A stretch of DNA of 64,000 nucleotides from Agromyces salentinus (GCF_009749395.1 NZ_WBIR01000010.1:1-64000), one strand, 5' to 3'; positions 17,793-26,627 are shown, counted from the first letter of the stretch. A program made the numbers and translations. Notes: generated by a model not told the origin, from the letters alone.

Positions 17793-18614
17793 TCAACGCC
17801 ACCAGTCGTCGAACATCGAGACGGGCACGGCGCGCTTGTGCCGCGTCTGGAGGAACCTCGCCTCGATGCGCTCGGCGACGCGCTCGTCGATCTGCTCGCC
17901 CTCGAGGAACGAATCGATGTCGGCGTACGTCAGGCCGAGGTTCGCCTCGTCGGACTGACCGGGGTCGCCATCGAGCAGGTCGGCGGTCGGCACCTTCAGG
18001 TACAGGCGCTCGGGCGCTCCAAGGTGGCTGAGGAGCGCACGGCCCTGGCGCTTGGTGAGGCCGGTGAGCGGCAGGACGTCGGCTCCACCGTCGCCGTACT
18101 TCGTGAAGAAGCCCGTGACGGCCTCGGCCGCATGGTCGGTGCCCACGACGAGCAGTCCGTGCTCGCCCGCGAGGGCGTACTGCGCGACCATGCGCATCCG
18201 GGCCTTCACGTTGCCCTTGCCGAAGTCGCTGATCGGCGCGCCGGCGGCATCCGCGTACTCCTCGGCGAGTCCGTCGACGCCCCGCTTGACGTTGAACTCC
18301 ACCGTCTCCTGGGGATCGATGAACTCGAGCGCGAGTTCCGCGTCACTCGCGTCGCGCTGGACGCCATACGGCAGGCGCACGGCGACGAACCGCGACGGAT
18401 GCCCCTCGGCGGTCAACTCGGCGACGGCCAACCGGCAGAGCCGGCCGGCGAGGGAGGAGTCCTGGCCGCCCGAGATGCCGAGCACGAGGCCCGACGCGCC
18501 GGTCGCGCGGACGTAGTCCTTGAGGAAGTCGATGCGCGATCGCACCTCGACGGCTGGATCGACGACCGACGTGACGTTGAGTTCGGCGATGATGGCCGCC
18601 TGGAGGTCTCGCAT
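17793..18614 (-). CDS. nadE: NAD synthetase, ammonia-dependent
   Basis: The 273-residue enzyme amidates nicotinic acid adenine dinucleotide to NAD+ using ATP and ammonia. The PP-loop [12 protein letters not shown] is near residue 46. [26 protein letters not shown] near residues 160-185 is the family's NaAD-binding region, and KVPTADLLD follows. There is no glutaminase domain, so length fits the short NH3-dependent form. The ATG is 6 bases from a TATCGT box, so the transcript is probably leaderless. Confidence 0.96.
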   Translation of the reverse strand: MRDLQAAIIAELNVTSVVDPAVEVRSRIDFLKDYVRATGASGLVLGISGGQDSSLAGRLCRLAVAELTAEGHPSRFVAVRLPYGVQRDASDAELALEFIDPQETVEFNVKRGVDGLAEEYADAAGAPISDFGKGNVKARMRMVAQYALAGEHGLLVVGTDHAAEAVTGFFTKYGDGGADVLPLTGLTKRQGRALLSHLGAPERLYLKVPTADLLDGDPGQSDEANLGLTYADIDSFLEGEQIDERVAERIEARFLQTRHKRAVPVSMFDDWWR

Positions 18615-18620
18615 GCCACG

Positions 18621-18626
18621 ACGATA
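18621..18626 (-). promoter_or_regulatory. -10 box of leaderless nadE
   Basis: TATCGT on the reverse strand lies 6 bases before the nadE ATG (18614). Confidence 0.65.
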
Positions 18627-18729
18627 CCGCCCGCGTGTTACGGGCGGGCAAACGCGGCGCCCGCCGCGAGACCCGTCCGTTGGATAGCATCAGGCAGGCG
18701 TGGCACCGGCACGCAGTCTGGAGCAGGGC

Positions 18730-19947
18730 ATGGAGATCTCGATCGGGACCATGGTCCTCGTGCCCTTGATCGCGGTGGCCGCGCCCCTCCTCGTCCGCGG
18801 CGTCGGGCGCTGGGTCGCCGTCCCCCTCGTGGTGTTCGAGATCCTGCTCGGCATCCTCCTCGGCCCGGCCGTCCTGGGCTGGATCGCTCCCGACCCGTTC
18901 ATCGACCTGCTGTCCGAGCTCGGCCTCGCGATGCTCTTCTTCCTCGCGGGCAACGAGGTGGATTTCCGCGCCATCCGCGGTCGCCCGATGAACCGTGCCG
19001 TCATCGGCTGGCTGATCTCCCTCGCAGCGGGCTTCGGCATCGCCGTGCTCTTCGCTCCCGACATCCCGGCGGCGGCGATCATCGGCATCGCGCTGACCTC
19101 GACCGCTCTCGGGACGATCATGCCGATCCTGCGCGACTCGGGCGACCTCAAGACGCCCTTCGGCCTCGCGGTCGTCGCCCTGGGCGCGGTGGGCGAGTTC
19201 GGACCGCTGGTCGCGATCTCGCTGTTCCTGACCGGCCGGAACCCGAGCCTCGCCGCGGTCGTGCTGGTCGTGTTCATCGTGATCGCCGGCGTCGCCATCG
19301 CCCTGGCCGCGAAGGGGCACGGCAAGCGCCTGCACGTGGTCATCACCTCGACCATGCACACCAGCGGTCAGTTCGGCGTCCGGCTGGTCGTGCTCGCGCT
19401 CGTCTCGCTCGTGGCCCTCAGTCTCGTGCTCGACCTCGACATGCTGCTCGGGGCCTTCACCGCGGGGGTGCTGCTCAAGGTGATCCTCACCGGTGCGCCG
19501 AAGCAGGACGTGGAGATGCTCGAGACGAAGGTCGAGGGGCTCGGATACGGGTTCCTCGTGCCGATCTTCTTCATCACCACCGGGGTCGAGTTCGACCTGG
19601 CGTCGCTCGCGGATCCGGCCACGCTCTCGCTCGTGCCGCTGTTCGTCGCTGTCCTCCTGCTGGTCCGCGGCCTGCCTTCGGTGCTCGCGGCTCCGGTCGG
19701 CGCCGATCGCCGGACCAAGCTGGCCATCGCATTGTTCGGCGCCACCGGCCTGCCCGTGATCGTCGCGGTCACGGCGATCGGCGTCGACGACGGCGCGATC
19801 GGCACGGGCGTGGCGGCCGCGCTCGTCGGCGCCGGCATGATCACCGTGCTCGCCTTCCCGCTCATCGCGCTCGCGATCCGCAAGGGCCGGGCGGATGCCG
19901 CGGGGCGGCGTCACGACGACACCACGGACGTCCCGATCGAGGGCTGA
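18730..19947 (+). CDS. CPA2-type cation:proton antiporter
   Basis: The 405-residue integral membrane protein has about 11-12 hydrophobic helices across its length and resembles KefB/NapA-type monovalent cation/H+ antiporters. GNEVDFRAI near residue 75 and the discontinuous-helix region around [15 protein letters not shown] are typical. There is no C-terminal RCK/TrkA-N domain. ATG at 18730 has GGAG six bases upstream. A GTG at 18700 is in frame and lies 9 bases after a TAGCAT box (18685-18690), so a ten-residue longer leaderless form is possible. The transported ion is not predictable. Confidence 0.9.
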   Translation: MEISIGTMVLVPLIAVAAPLLVRGVGRWVAVPLVVFEILLGILLGPAVLGWIAPDPFIDLLSELGLAMLFFLAGNEVDFRAIRGRPMNRAVIGWLISLAAGFGIAVLFAPDIPAAAIIGIALTSTALGTIMPILRDSGDLKTPFGLAVVALGAVGEFGPLVAISLFLTGRNPSLAAVVLVVFIVIAGVAIALAAKGHGKRLHVVITSTMHTSGQFGVRLVVLALVSLVALSLVLDLDMLLGAFTAGVLLKVILTGAPKQDVEMLETKVEGLGYGFLVPIFFITTGVEFDLASLADPATLSLVPLFVAVLLLVRGLPSVLAAPVGADRRTKLAIALFGATGLPVIVAVTAIGVDDGAIGTGVAAALVGAGMITVLAFPLIALAIRKGRADAAGRRHDDTTDVPIEG

Positions 19948-19960
19948 ACCGGCGAACGGG

Positions 19961-19966
19961 TAAGCT
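19961..19966 (+). promoter_or_regulatory. -10 box of tRNA-Arg gene
   Basis: TAAGCT lies 10 bases before the tRNA 5' end, giving a precursor leader of only a few bases. The same hexamer precedes the tRNA-His gene. Confidence 0.5.
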
Positions 19967-19976
19967 GGGCGCACCG

Positions 19977-20049
19977 GCCCCCGTAGCTCAGCGGATAGAG
20001 CAGCAGCCTTCTAATCTGTCGGTCGCAGGTTCGATTCCTGCCGGGGGCA
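19977..20049 (+). tRNA. tRNA-Arg (anticodon UCU)
   Basis: The 73-base gene folds as a cloverleaf: acceptor GCCCCCG pairs with CGGGGGC, D arm GCTC/GAGC, T arm GCAGG-TTCGATT-CCTGC. The anticodon loop CTTCTAA gives UCU, reading AGA. The base pair closing the anticodon loop is a C-U mismatch. CCA is not encoded. Confidence 0.95.
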
Positions 20050-20155
20050 CCGTCACCGCCACTCCTGTGCGCGCCGCACGGTCTCCACGCCGCGGTCGGT
20101 CCGTCGAGTGCCGTGAGGTCGTGGGCGGCATCCGAACGGTGTCCGGGCGCACCGG

Positions 20156-20161
20156 TAGACT
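20156..20161 (+). promoter_or_regulatory. -10 box of leaderless orn
   Basis: TAGACT lies 7 bases before the ATG at 20169. Confidence 0.65.
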
Positions 20162-20168
20162 CGCGGGC

Positions 20169-20789
20169 ATGGCAACCGCGAGCGACCGACTGGTCTGGAT
20201 CGACTGTGAGATGACCGGACTCGACCTCGAGGTCGACGAACTCGTGGAGATCGCCGTCGTGATCACCGACTACGACCTGAACCCCGTCGACGAGGGGCTC
20301 GACATCGTCATCCGCCCCGACGCGAGCGCACTCGAGAACATGGGCGAGTTCGTCCGCGGCATGCACACCACATCCGGCCTCATCGAGGAGATCCCCAACG
20401 GCGTGAGCGTTGCCGACGCGGAGTACCAGGTGCTCGAATACGTGCTGAAGCACGTCCCCGACGAGCAGAAGGCGCCGCTCGCGGGCAACTCGATCGGCAC
20501 CGACCGGGCGTTCCTCGCCAAGTACATGCCGCGGCTCGACGGGCACCTGCACTACCGCAACGTCGACGTGTCCTCCATCAAGGAGCTCGCTCGCCGCTGG
20601 TACCCGCGGGCGTACTTCCAGTCGCCTGCGAAGAACGGAGGGCACCGGGCCCTCGCCGACATCCTCGAGTCGATCCGCGAACTCCAGTACTACCGCCGTG
20701 CCGTCTTCGTCGCGGATCCCGGGCCGACGAGCGCGGAGCTCCAGGCGATCGCGGCCACCGTCGTGAACGAGTTCGACGTCAAGGTGTAG
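20169..20789 (+). CDS. orn: Oligoribonuclease
   Basis: The 206-residue 3'-5' exoribonuclease degrades di- and short oligoribonucleotides, including pGpG, to mononucleotides. It is a DEDDh nuclease: [10 protein letters not shown] (Asp12, Glu14), [10 protein letters not shown] (Asp), and [11 protein letters not shown] (His and Asp near 160). Length is normal. The gene sits between two tRNA genes and has its own leaderless promoter. Confidence 0.97.
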   Translation: MATASDRLVWIDCEMTGLDLEVDELVEIAVVITDYDLNPVDEGLDIVIRPDASALENMGEFVRGMHTTSGLIEEIPNGVSVADAEYQVLEYVLKHVPDEQKAPLAGNSIGTDRAFLAKYMPRLDGHLHYRNVDVSSIKELARRWYPRAYFQSPAKNGGHRALADILESIRELQYYRRAVFVADPGPTSAELQAIAATVVNEFDVKV

Positions 20790-20795
20790 TAAGCT
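20790..20795 (+). promoter_or_regulatory. -10 box of tRNA-His gene
   Basis: TAAGCT immediately follows the orn stop and precedes tRNA-His by about 38 bases. It matches the tRNA-Arg -10 box. Confidence 0.4.
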
Positions 20796-20833
20796 CTTCG
20801 AGTTGCCTGATCACCGCGGTAGTCGGGCACATG

Positions 20834-20909
20834 GTGGGTATAGCTCAGTTGGTAGAGCGCCTGGTTGTGGTCCAGGAGGTCGCGGGTTCAAGCCCCGTTA
20901 CTCACCCCA
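20834..20909 (+). tRNA. tRNA-His (anticodon GUG)
   Basis: The acceptor GTGGGTA pairs with TACTCAC. The anticodon arm CCTGG-TTGTGGT-CCAGG gives GUG. The discriminator is C (20906) and CCA is encoded at 20907-20909. A G at 20833 is available as the histidine-specific G-1 opposite the discriminator C. Confidence 0.96.
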
Positions 20910-20965
20910 AGACAGTGCGACAAGACAGTGCGATACGAAGGTCCGTTCGGCGATCGGGGTCATCC

Positions 20966-21313
20966 GTGCAGCTCGATGCCGAGGCCTTCGAGGCGATCGT
21001 GGTCGATGAACTCGACCAGTTGCCCGACGAGATGATCGACGGCCTCGAGAACGTCGTGTTCGTGGTCGAAGACCGCCCTGAAGACGGCTCCCTCGACCTG
21101 CTCGGCCTGTACGACGGCTTCGCCCTCACCGAACGCGACCGATACGGCATGGGCGAGATGCCCGATCGCATCATCCTGTACCGCGAGGGGCTGCTCGCGA
21201 TCTGCGACGATGAAGAGGAACTCCGCGAGGAGATCCACGTCACGCTCGTGCACGAGATCGCACACTTCTACGGCATCGACGACGATCGGCTCCACGAGTT
21301 GGGCTGGGCATGA
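20966..21313 (+). CDS. Minimal zincin-like metallopeptidase family protein
   Basis: The 115-residue protein belongs to the small zincin-like family found widely in bacteria. The zinc motif HEIAH is at residues 96-100 (His96, Glu97, His100), followed by FYGIDDDRLHELGW with a second acidic cluster that may supply the third ligand. The GTG at 20966 is preferred because GGGG lies upstream and any earlier start would fall in or near tRNA-His. It may be cotranscribed with the tRNA. The substrate is unknown. Confidence 0.9.
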   Translation: MQLDAEAFEAIVVDELDQLPDEMIDGLENVVFVVEDRPEDGSLDLLGLYDGFALTERDRYGMGEMPDRIILYREGLLAICDDEEELREEIHVTLVHEIAHFYGIDDDRLHELGWA

Positions 21314-21325
21314 CCGCGCCGCGGT

Positions 21326-21331
21326 TACGCT
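21326..21331 (+). promoter_or_regulatory. -10 box of leaderless serine hydrolase gene
   Basis: TACGCT lies 6 bases before the ATG at 21338. Confidence 0.65.
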
Positions 21332-21337
21332 GAACCC

Positions 21338-22600
21338 ATGCGTTCCCCCGCCCGCGTGATCGGCATCATCGTCGGTTCCCTCGCCATCCTCGGCCTCCTG
21401 CTCTACGCACCCGCCATGCTCCTCGGTCCACTGCCGGCGGTCACCGTGCGCGCCGATCCCGATGCGCCGGTCGTCCCAGGAGCCGCCGCTCTGGCGCTTC
21501 CCGAGCAGGGGGCGAACGCCATGGTGCTCACCGGCGCAGACGGGGCGAGCACGCCGCTCGCGACGTCCGGCGTCACCGAAGCGGTGCCCATGGGCAGCGC
21601 GGCCAAGCTCGTGACGCTGCTCGTGACGCTCGAGTCGCTGCCATTGCCCGCGGTCGGTGATGGCGAGGGCCCGATGATCAAGATCGGCCCCGACGACTAC
21701 ACGAACTACCTGAAGTACGTGGCCGAGGACACGCGAACCCTCCAGGTCTCCCCCGGCGACTCCTGGTCCCAGCGCGACGTCGTGCGGGCCATCCTGCTGA
21801 CCTCGAGCAACAACCACGCCGACACGCTCGCGCGGTGGGCGTTCGGCGGCGTGCAGGCGTACGCCGACGCGGCGAACGACTGGCTCGCCGAACAGGGCTT
21901 CACCTCCACGCACGTGGACGATGCGACCGGCCTCTCCGGCGAGAACGTCAGCACCGCGTCGGAGGTCGCGGCGCTGGCCGCGCTGGCACTGGCCGACCCG
22001 AGCATCTCGGCGATGCTCGCTGATCCCGACCAGGCTCCCATCGGCGCGCACGCGGCTCCCGACCTCGTCGACCGGTCCGGCGACGACGGGATCCGCGAGA
22101 TCACTCGCGGGTACACCGACGAGGCCGGCCTCTCCTCCGTCTTCACGATCGAGGTGCCGGGTGCCGACGCGGATGCGGATGCATCCCGGTGGGTCGTGGG
22201 TGCCATGTTGACGATGCCCGACTACGAGACCCTCGACCCCGCCATCACGGCGGCCGTGGAATCGGCCGCCGCGGCATCCGCACCCGTGACCGTCATCACG
22301 GAGGGTGCCGCATACGCCTCGGTCGAGTCGGCCTGGGGCGAGACCTCGAAGGTGATCGCGACGGTCAGCCGTGCGGATGCCCCGTGGGGCGCGGAGTTCG
22401 GCCGAGCCGAGATCGACGTCGAGCCGTTCAGCACGTCGTCGGACGCCCGCGACGTCGGTCGCGTGACGGTCACGACGGGCGACGACGAGGTCTCGTCCCC
22501 GCTTCGCCTCACCGAGTCGATCAGCGACCCGGGGCCCATCTGGCGCCTCACGCACCCGTTCCCGGTGGTCGGCGCCTTCCTCGAGGCGCAGGCGGAGTAG
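21338..22600 (+). CDS. D-alanyl-D-alanine carboxypeptidase-like protein
   Basis: The 420-residue protein has an N-terminal membrane anchor or signal (residues 7-30) and an extracellular penicillin-binding-protein-like domain. The SxxK motif is Ser87-Ala-Ala-Lys90 and the SxN motif is Ser156-Ser-Asn158 within LTSSNNHAD. The third motif, normally KTG[YHF]T, appears as TRGYTDEAG at residues 256-264, so the Lys is replaced by Thr and the Thr by Arg. A C-terminal domain of about 130 residues resembles the beta-rich tail of DacA-type enzymes. It should act in peptidoglycan trimming if active; the altered motif makes that uncertain. Confidence 0.85.
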   Translation: MRSPARVIGIIVGSLAILGLLLYAPAMLLGPLPAVTVRADPDAPVVPGAAALALPEQGANAMVLTGADGASTPLATSGVTEAVPMGSAAKLVTLLVTLESLPLPAVGDGEGPMIKIGPDDYTNYLKYVAEDTRTLQVSPGDSWSQRDVVRAILLTSSNNHADTLARWAFGGVQAYADAANDWLAEQGFTSTHVDDATGLSGENVSTASEVAALAALALADPSISAMLADPDQAPIGAHAAPDLVDRSGDDGIREITRGYTDEAGLSSVFTIEVPGADADADASRWVVGAMLTMPDYETLDPAITAAVESAAAASAPVTVITEGAAYASVESAWGETSKVIATVSRADAPWGAEFGRAEIDVEPFSTSSDARDVGRVTVTTGDDEVSSPLRLTESISDPGPIWRLTHPFPVVGAFLEAQAE

Positions 22601-22640
22601 CCGAGACCTGCTGCGACGCCGCCTCGCGGGCAGCGGGCGA

Positions 22641-22901
22641 TCAGTCGTTGTCGTCCTCGTCGAACGTGACGGGGTCGGAGTCCCCGGCATCGAACGCGAA
22701 GGTCGCGCGGACCTCGCCATCGAAGTCGCGCTGCTCGACCAGGTCGTACCAGAACACGGATTCATTGCCGTCGACCGCCGCGATCGTCGCCAGGCGCGAC
22801 TCGGGTGCGCCGTCGACGAGCGACCGGTGCTCGACCTGCCCTTCGAGCGGACCGTCGAGGTACTCGACGACGTATGAGCTTGAGGTTGCTTCGGCTGCCA
22901 T
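22641..22901 (-). CDS. Small conserved hypothetical protein
   Basis: The 86-residue acidic protein has no signal or membrane segment. It is mostly predicted beta, with YVVEYLDGPLEGQVEHRSLVDG, a FWYDLVEQRDFDGEVRATFAFD strand pair and an Asp-rich C-terminus. I do not recognise a function. Its leaderless promoter and codon use support a real gene. It is convergent with the serine hydrolase gene. Confidence 0.8.
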   Translation of the reverse strand: MAAEATSSSYVVEYLDGPLEGQVEHRSLVDGAPESRLATIAAVDGNESVFWYDLVEQRDFDGEVRATFAFDAGDSDPVTFDEDDND

Positions 22902-22907
22902 GCATCC

Positions 22908-22913
22908 ACGTTA
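22908..22913 (-). promoter_or_regulatory. -10 box of leaderless small hypothetical gene
   Basis: TAACGT on the reverse strand lies 6 bases before the ATG at 22901. Confidence 0.65.
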
Positions 22914-23582
22914 TCCGGCGAGACGCGATTGCGCACCGGAGGAACGGATGTCGGGTCGGCGCACCGCGACGTACCCGGGCGTTCGAGGAGCCGACCCTCC
23001 GTCGACGCTGATGGTCGCGGCCGCTCGCGGGTCGCTCCGACGCACGTGGGACCGCCACTGGCGGTCCCAGATCTCCCAGAACGGGTCGTAGGCTCCGCCA
23101 TCGCGGGCGAGCGCCCGACGGCGCCGCAGGTCGTCGGCGGCCTCGACCCAGATCCTCACCGCCGGGACGGCCGGCTCGACCACGGCGAAGGCGCCGCAGC
23201 CCTCGACGAGGAGCGCCGGCCCGGGCACGACGGACACGGCGGGGCCGGGGGCGTCGGCGCCCCAGTCCCACCGCCGGTACCCTCCTGGCATGCGGCGCAG
23301 CCAGGGCTGCACGAGGGTTCGCGCCAGGTTCCTCGGGGCCTGCTCGAGGCCGGTCCACCCCGGGTACGCGTCGTCGAGGCGCACGAGTTCCGGCGGCTTC
23401 CCCGCCCATGCCGTCACGAGCGCGTCGGCGAGCGTCGACTTGCCGGAACCGCTCGGCCCGTCGATGAGGACGAGCGGACGAGGCGTACGCCGGATCGCCC
23501 CGACGAGCCTCCTGGACGTCCGGCCGAACGCGGGCGACGCCGCCTCCGCGCGCACGGACGCTGGATCAGGACCAGATGACAT
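22911..23582 (-). CDS. P-loop kinase, uridine kinase-like
   Basis: The 223-residue cytoplasmic protein has a Walker A motif GPSGSGKST at residues 42-50, followed by LVRLDDAYPGWTG, which resembles the substrate-binding Asp region of uridine and pantothenate kinases. LLVEGCGAFA and a lid-like RRRRALARDG follow. The exact substrate is unknown. The ATG at 23582 overlaps the last 17 bases of the ECF T-component gene, so it is probably the last gene of the TPP-riboswitch operon. That context hints at a salvage role with the imported thiamine-related compound, but this is inference. Confidence 0.85.
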   Translation of the reverse strand: MSSGPDPASVRAEAASPAFGRTSRRLVGAIRRTPRPLVLIDGPSGSGKSTLADALVTAWAGKPPELVRLDDAYPGWTGLEQAPRNLARTLVQPWLRRMPGGYRRWDWGADAPGPAVSVVPGPALLVEGCGAFAVVEPAVPAVRIWVEAADDLRRRRALARDGGAYDPFWEIWDRQWRSHVRRSDPRAAATISVDGGSAPRTPGYVAVRRPDIRSSGAQSRLAG

Positions 23583-24345
23583 TCCAGCTCCCGACGAGGA
23601 TTGCGACCGTGGCCGACGCCGCGGCCACGAGGCATCCGACGCCGATGATCGTCCATTCCGTCCAACCGAAGTGCGCCGCGCGCGCGTAGGTGCGGTCCAC
23701 GTCGGCACCGAAGCCGCGTGCCTCCATGGCGGTGGCGAGGGTGCCACCGCGGCGGATGGCGAGCACGAGGAGCGAGAACGCCTGCCCGAGCGAGCGTCGG
23801 ATCACGCCGGAGTCGCCGACGCCCCGCGCACGCCTGGCGAGATTCAGGATGCGCCAGTCGTCGACCGCAGAGCCCACCAGTCGCAGCGCCGCGAGCGCAC
23901 CGAGCACGAACCTCGAGGGCAGCTTGAGCGTCTGGGCGAGGCCGTCGGCCAGGTCGGTCGGGTCGATCGTGAGGAACAGCACGACGGCCGGCAACGCGAT
24001 CGCGATGACCCGGACGGTGGTCGCGACGCCGATCTGCACGGAGCCCTCGGTCACGTGGATCACGCCGAAGTCCCAGAGCGTCGCGCCCGAGGGCGCGCCG
24101 TAGAGCACCATGCTGATGCCCGTCAGCGGTGCCGCGATCCAGACCGGGAGGGTCCGTGGCGACCACAGCAGCCCGCCGAGTCCGACCAGTGTGAAGAGCA
24201 CGATCTCGCACACGATGGCGACCGTCGCCGACACGATGTCGAGGGTGAGGATCAGCACGATGCTGAGCGGGACGGTCGCCGCGACCTTCGCCACCGGATT
24301 CACGCGGGCCAACGGCAGGCCTGGCCGAACACTCGCGATGCTCAT
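23566..24345 (-). CDS. ykoC: ECF transporter T component (YkoC/CbiQ-like)
   Basis: The 259-residue membrane protein is the energy-coupling scaffold of an ECF importer. It has hydrophobic helices near residues 20-60, 70-90, 105-125 and at the C-terminus. The two Ala-Arg-Gly coupling motifs appear as LARRARGVGDS and AMEARGFGAD. The ATG overlaps the ATPase stop by four bases. With YkoE and the duplicated ATPase it completes a thiamine-type importer. Confidence 0.92.
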   Translation of the reverse strand: MSIASVRPGLPLARVNPVAKVAATVPLSIVLILTLDIVSATVAIVCEIVLFTLVGLGGLLWSPRTLPVWIAAPLTGISMVLYGAPSGATLWDFGVIHVTEGSVQIGVATTVRVIAIALPAVVLFLTIDPTDLADGLAQTLKLPSRFVLGALAALRLVGSAVDDWRILNLARRARGVGDSGVIRRSLGQAFSLLVLAIRRGGTLATAMEARGFGADVDRTYARAAHFGWTEWTIIGVGCLVAAASATVAILVGSWNVIWS

Positions 24346-25841
24346 GCGTCCGTCCTCCCGGCACGGGCCGCCGATGCCGTGACCTCGCGGCCCAGCACGA
24401 GACGCCGATCGGCGATCGCCTCGACGAAGGCGTCGTCGTGCGTGACGGCGACGATCCCGACCCCGTCGTCGCGAAGGCCGACGAGCAGCTTCGCGAGCTC
24501 GCGCCACGTCGTGGCGTCCTGCCCGAACGTCGGCTCATCCAGCACCAGGAGTCTCGGCCTGGTGGCGATCGCCGTCGCGACCGAGAGCCGTCGCTTCTCT
24601 CCGCCCGAGAGCGTGAAGGGGTTGGCCGCGGCCAGGTGGGCGAGCCGGAGCACGTCGAGGAGCTCGTCGACGCGGGCACGCCGCGACTGCTCGGACAGCT
24701 TCAGGGCTCGCGGGCCGACCTCGAGCTCGGCCCGTACCGAGCCGGTGAGGAACTGGTGCTCCGGACTCTGGAACACCGTGCCGATGCGGGCCAGGAGTTC
24801 GCGGGAGCGCCACCGCCACGGTTCGTCCCGCAACCCGGACGCCAACGCATCGGATGCCGCCAACCGACCTCCGAGCGGCTTCAACAGCCCGGACATGGTC
24901 AGCGCCAATGTCGACTTCCCGACGCCGTTCGGGCCCGTGACCGCGAGGATCCGTCCGGAATCGACCTCCAACTCGATGCCCTCGCGCACCGGTTCACCTG
25001 CCACGCGACCGACGGACAGGGCCGCTCCGGTCAGGAGCGCGGATGTCGCGGTCGGAGGCGCCGAAGCCCGCCATGGCACGTCATCGGGCAGCCAGACGCC
25101 GCCGGCTCTCAACTCCGATCGCCGGGCGGCGAGCACCTCGCCGGGCGGACCGTCGGCGAGCAGGCCACCACCGGCGTCGATGGCGATCACGCGATCGACG
25201 ATCGGCAGCCACACCGACACCCGATGCTCGATCACGATCAGGGTCGCCCCGGTCTCCTCGGCGACGCGGGCCACGGCATCGCGCACGTCGCGAACGCCCT
25301 CGGGATCGAGGTTCGCGGTCGGCTCGTCGAGCAGGATCAGGCCGGGTCGCATCGCGAGCACGCCCGCGAGCGCGAGGCGCTGCCGCTGGCCGCCAGAGAG
25401 CTCGGCCGTCGAGTGCTCGATCGGCAGGTCGAGCCCGACCGACGCGAGCGCCTGCGCGACGCGCGGCCAGATCTCGCCGCGTGGCACGCCCAGGTTCTCG
25501 AGCCCGAACGCGACGTCGTCGCCGACCCGCGCCATGACGACCTGGGCATCGGGATCCTGCAGGACGAGACCGGAACGGCCGCGGGCCGCGGACGGGGGGC
25601 GCCCATCGACGAGCAGTCGCCCGAGCGATTCGCCATCCTCCTCGCCGCCGAGGACCCCGGCGATGCCGTGGAGCAGGGTCGACTTGCCTGCGCCGGATGC
25701 ACCGAGCAGCAGCACCCGCTCCCCCGGGCCGATGTCGAGGTCGAGTCCGTGCACCGCGGGCGCCCGGCGGCCGGCGTGCCGCCAGCCCCACTCGCGCGCC
25801 GAGACTGCGGCCGGCGCGGAACGCGCTTCGGCGCCGGCCAC
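24342..25841 (-). CDS. ykoD: ECF transporter ATPase with two ABC domains (YkoD-like)
   Basis: The 499-residue protein fuses two ABC domains, as YkoD does. Domain 1 has GASGAGKST and LSGGQRQRLALAG, then LLDEPTANLDPEG. Domain 2 has GPNGVGKST, FTLSGGEKRRLSVA and LVLDEPTFGQD. It energises import through the T component. A GTG at 25841, one base after the YkoE stop, is chosen. An in-frame ATG at 25931 would add 30 low-complexity residues and overlap YkoE heavily. The downstream T gene overlaps by four bases. Confidence 0.92.
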   Translation of the reverse strand: MAGAEARSAPAAVSAREWGWRHAGRRAPAVHGLDLDIGPGERVLLLGASGAGKSTLLHGIAGVLGGEEDGESLGRLLVDGRPPSAARGRSGLVLQDPDAQVVMARVGDDVAFGLENLGVPRGEIWPRVAQALASVGLDLPIEHSTAELSGGQRQRLALAGVLAMRPGLILLDEPTANLDPEGVRDVRDAVARVAEETGATLIVIEHRVSVWLPIVDRVIAIDAGGGLLADGPPGEVLAARRSELRAGGVWLPDDVPWRASAPPTATSALLTGAALSVGRVAGEPVREGIELEVDSGRILAVTGPNGVGKSTLALTMSGLLKPLGGRLAASDALASGLRDEPWRWRSRELLARIGTVFQSPEHQFLTGSVRAELEVGPRALKLSEQSRRARVDELLDVLRLAHLAAANPFTLSGGEKRRLSVATAIATRPRLLVLDEPTFGQDATTWRELAKLLVGLRDDGVGIVAVTHDDAFVEAIADRRLVLGREVTASAARAGRTDA

Positions 25842-25842
25842 G

Positions 25843-26481
25843 TCAGACCGCCCGGTACTCGCGCCCGGCTGCGAATCGATCGAGCGCTCCGGCGCGGGCC
25901 AGTCCGCGGACCGCGAACCAGGAGAGGCCACCCGCGATGACGGCTCCGCCGACCACGGCCGACGCGGTGTAGATGGTGGCGAACAGCGGAGCGGCTCCCG
26001 CGTAGTAGAGGACGAGGTCGTTCACGGCCATCGCGAGACCCGCGACCGCGCCGGCGAGCAGCGCCACCGGAAGGCGCCAGTTGCGGTACAGGAAGATCGC
26101 GAAGACCAGTTCGGCGCCGAGGCCCTGCACGAGGCCCGCCTCGATCGTCAGGAGGCCGCCCCACTGGCTGCCGATGAGCGCCGAGACGATCGCCGCCACC
26201 AGCTCCGTGTAGAGCGCGGCCCCCGGTTTCCGGATGACGAGCCCGCCGAGGACGCCGGCGACCACCCAGAGGGCGGCCGGAGCCGCCTGCAGCCCGGGCA
26301 GCAGAGCCTCGATCGGTGCCGAGATGGGCCCCCAGACGACACCCCAGGCCCAGAAGACGACGCCGACGGCGACGCCGATGACGCTCGCCACGACGATGTC
26401 GACGACTCGCCACCGCAGCGAAGGGCGGTTGGCGGATCCGGATGCCGCGCGTGCGGCCGTTGACGTTGATGATGCGTGCAC
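25843..26481 (-). CDS. ykoE: ECF transporter S component, YkoE family
   Basis: The 212-residue protein has five or six hydrophobic helices and is the substrate-binding membrane subunit. RWRVVDIVVASVIGVAVG and the following segments match the YkoE family, which is associated with thiamine or hydroxymethylpyrimidine uptake. The GTG start has AGAGGG eight bases upstream. A TPP riboswitch precedes it directly, which independently supports a thiamine-related substrate. YkoF, present in Bacillus, is not adjacent. Confidence 0.93.
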   Translation of the reverse strand: MHASSTSTAARAASGSANRPSLRWRVVDIVVASVIGVAVGVVFWAWGVVWGPISAPIEALLPGLQAAPAALWVVAGVLGGLVIRKPGAALYTELVAAIVSALIGSQWGGLLTIEAGLVQGLGAELVFAIFLYRNWRLPVALLAGAVAGLAMAVNDLVLYYAGAAPLFATIYTASAVVGGAVIAGGLSWFAVRGLARAGALDRFAAGREYRAV

Positions 26482-26484
26482 TGT

Positions 26485-26514
26485 CGTGCCCTCTCTCTCG
26501 ATGAAAGCGGCACG
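26485..26514 (-). promoter_or_regulatory. Possible Shine-Dalgarno-sequestering hairpin
   Basis: On the reverse strand CGTGCC (26514-26509) can pair with GGCACG (26490-26485), enclosing the purine-rich GAGAGAG ribosome-binding region of ykoE. It sits between the riboswitch aptamer and the start codon and could be the expression platform. Confidence 0.45.
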
Positions 26515-26524
26515 GGTATTGAGA

Positions 26525-26620
26525 TGCGAATGCCTCCCTGCGCTGGCATGACCCAGATCAGGTTCGACGGTCGAAGGTTGAGAACCTTCCTCTCAGCCCG
26601 GCTCACCGGACTCCCGTGTT
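26525..26620 (-). ncRNA. TPP (thiamine pyrophosphate) riboswitch
   Basis: Read on the reverse strand, the conserved aptamer elements occur in order: GGGAGTCC, GGCTGAGAGG, a small extra hairpin (AAGGTTCTCAACCTT), GAACCTGATCTGGGTCATG, and CCAGCGCAGGGAG. These are the core THI-box segments that bind the pyrimidine and pyrophosphate ends of TPP. It lies between a TACGCT box and ykoE and should repress the transporter operon when TPP is abundant. Confidence 0.95.
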
Positions 26621-26627
26621 CGAGATC

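Noticed and set aside
18700-18729. GTG start for the antiporter at 18700
   Set aside because: A -10-like TAGCAT sits nine bases upstream, longer than the usual 6-7, while ATG 18730 has a Shine-Dalgarno. Kept as an alternative, not the chosen start.
17778-20789. Very long forward frame ending with oligoribonuclease
   Set aside because: Its first part crosses nadE, the antiporter and tRNA-Arg. Only the last 206 codons are orn, starting at 20169.
20831-20965. Coding continuation of the zincin gene upstream into tRNA-His
   Set aside because: The frame is open across the tRNA gene, but the protein family starts near 20966 and a tRNA gene there is certain.
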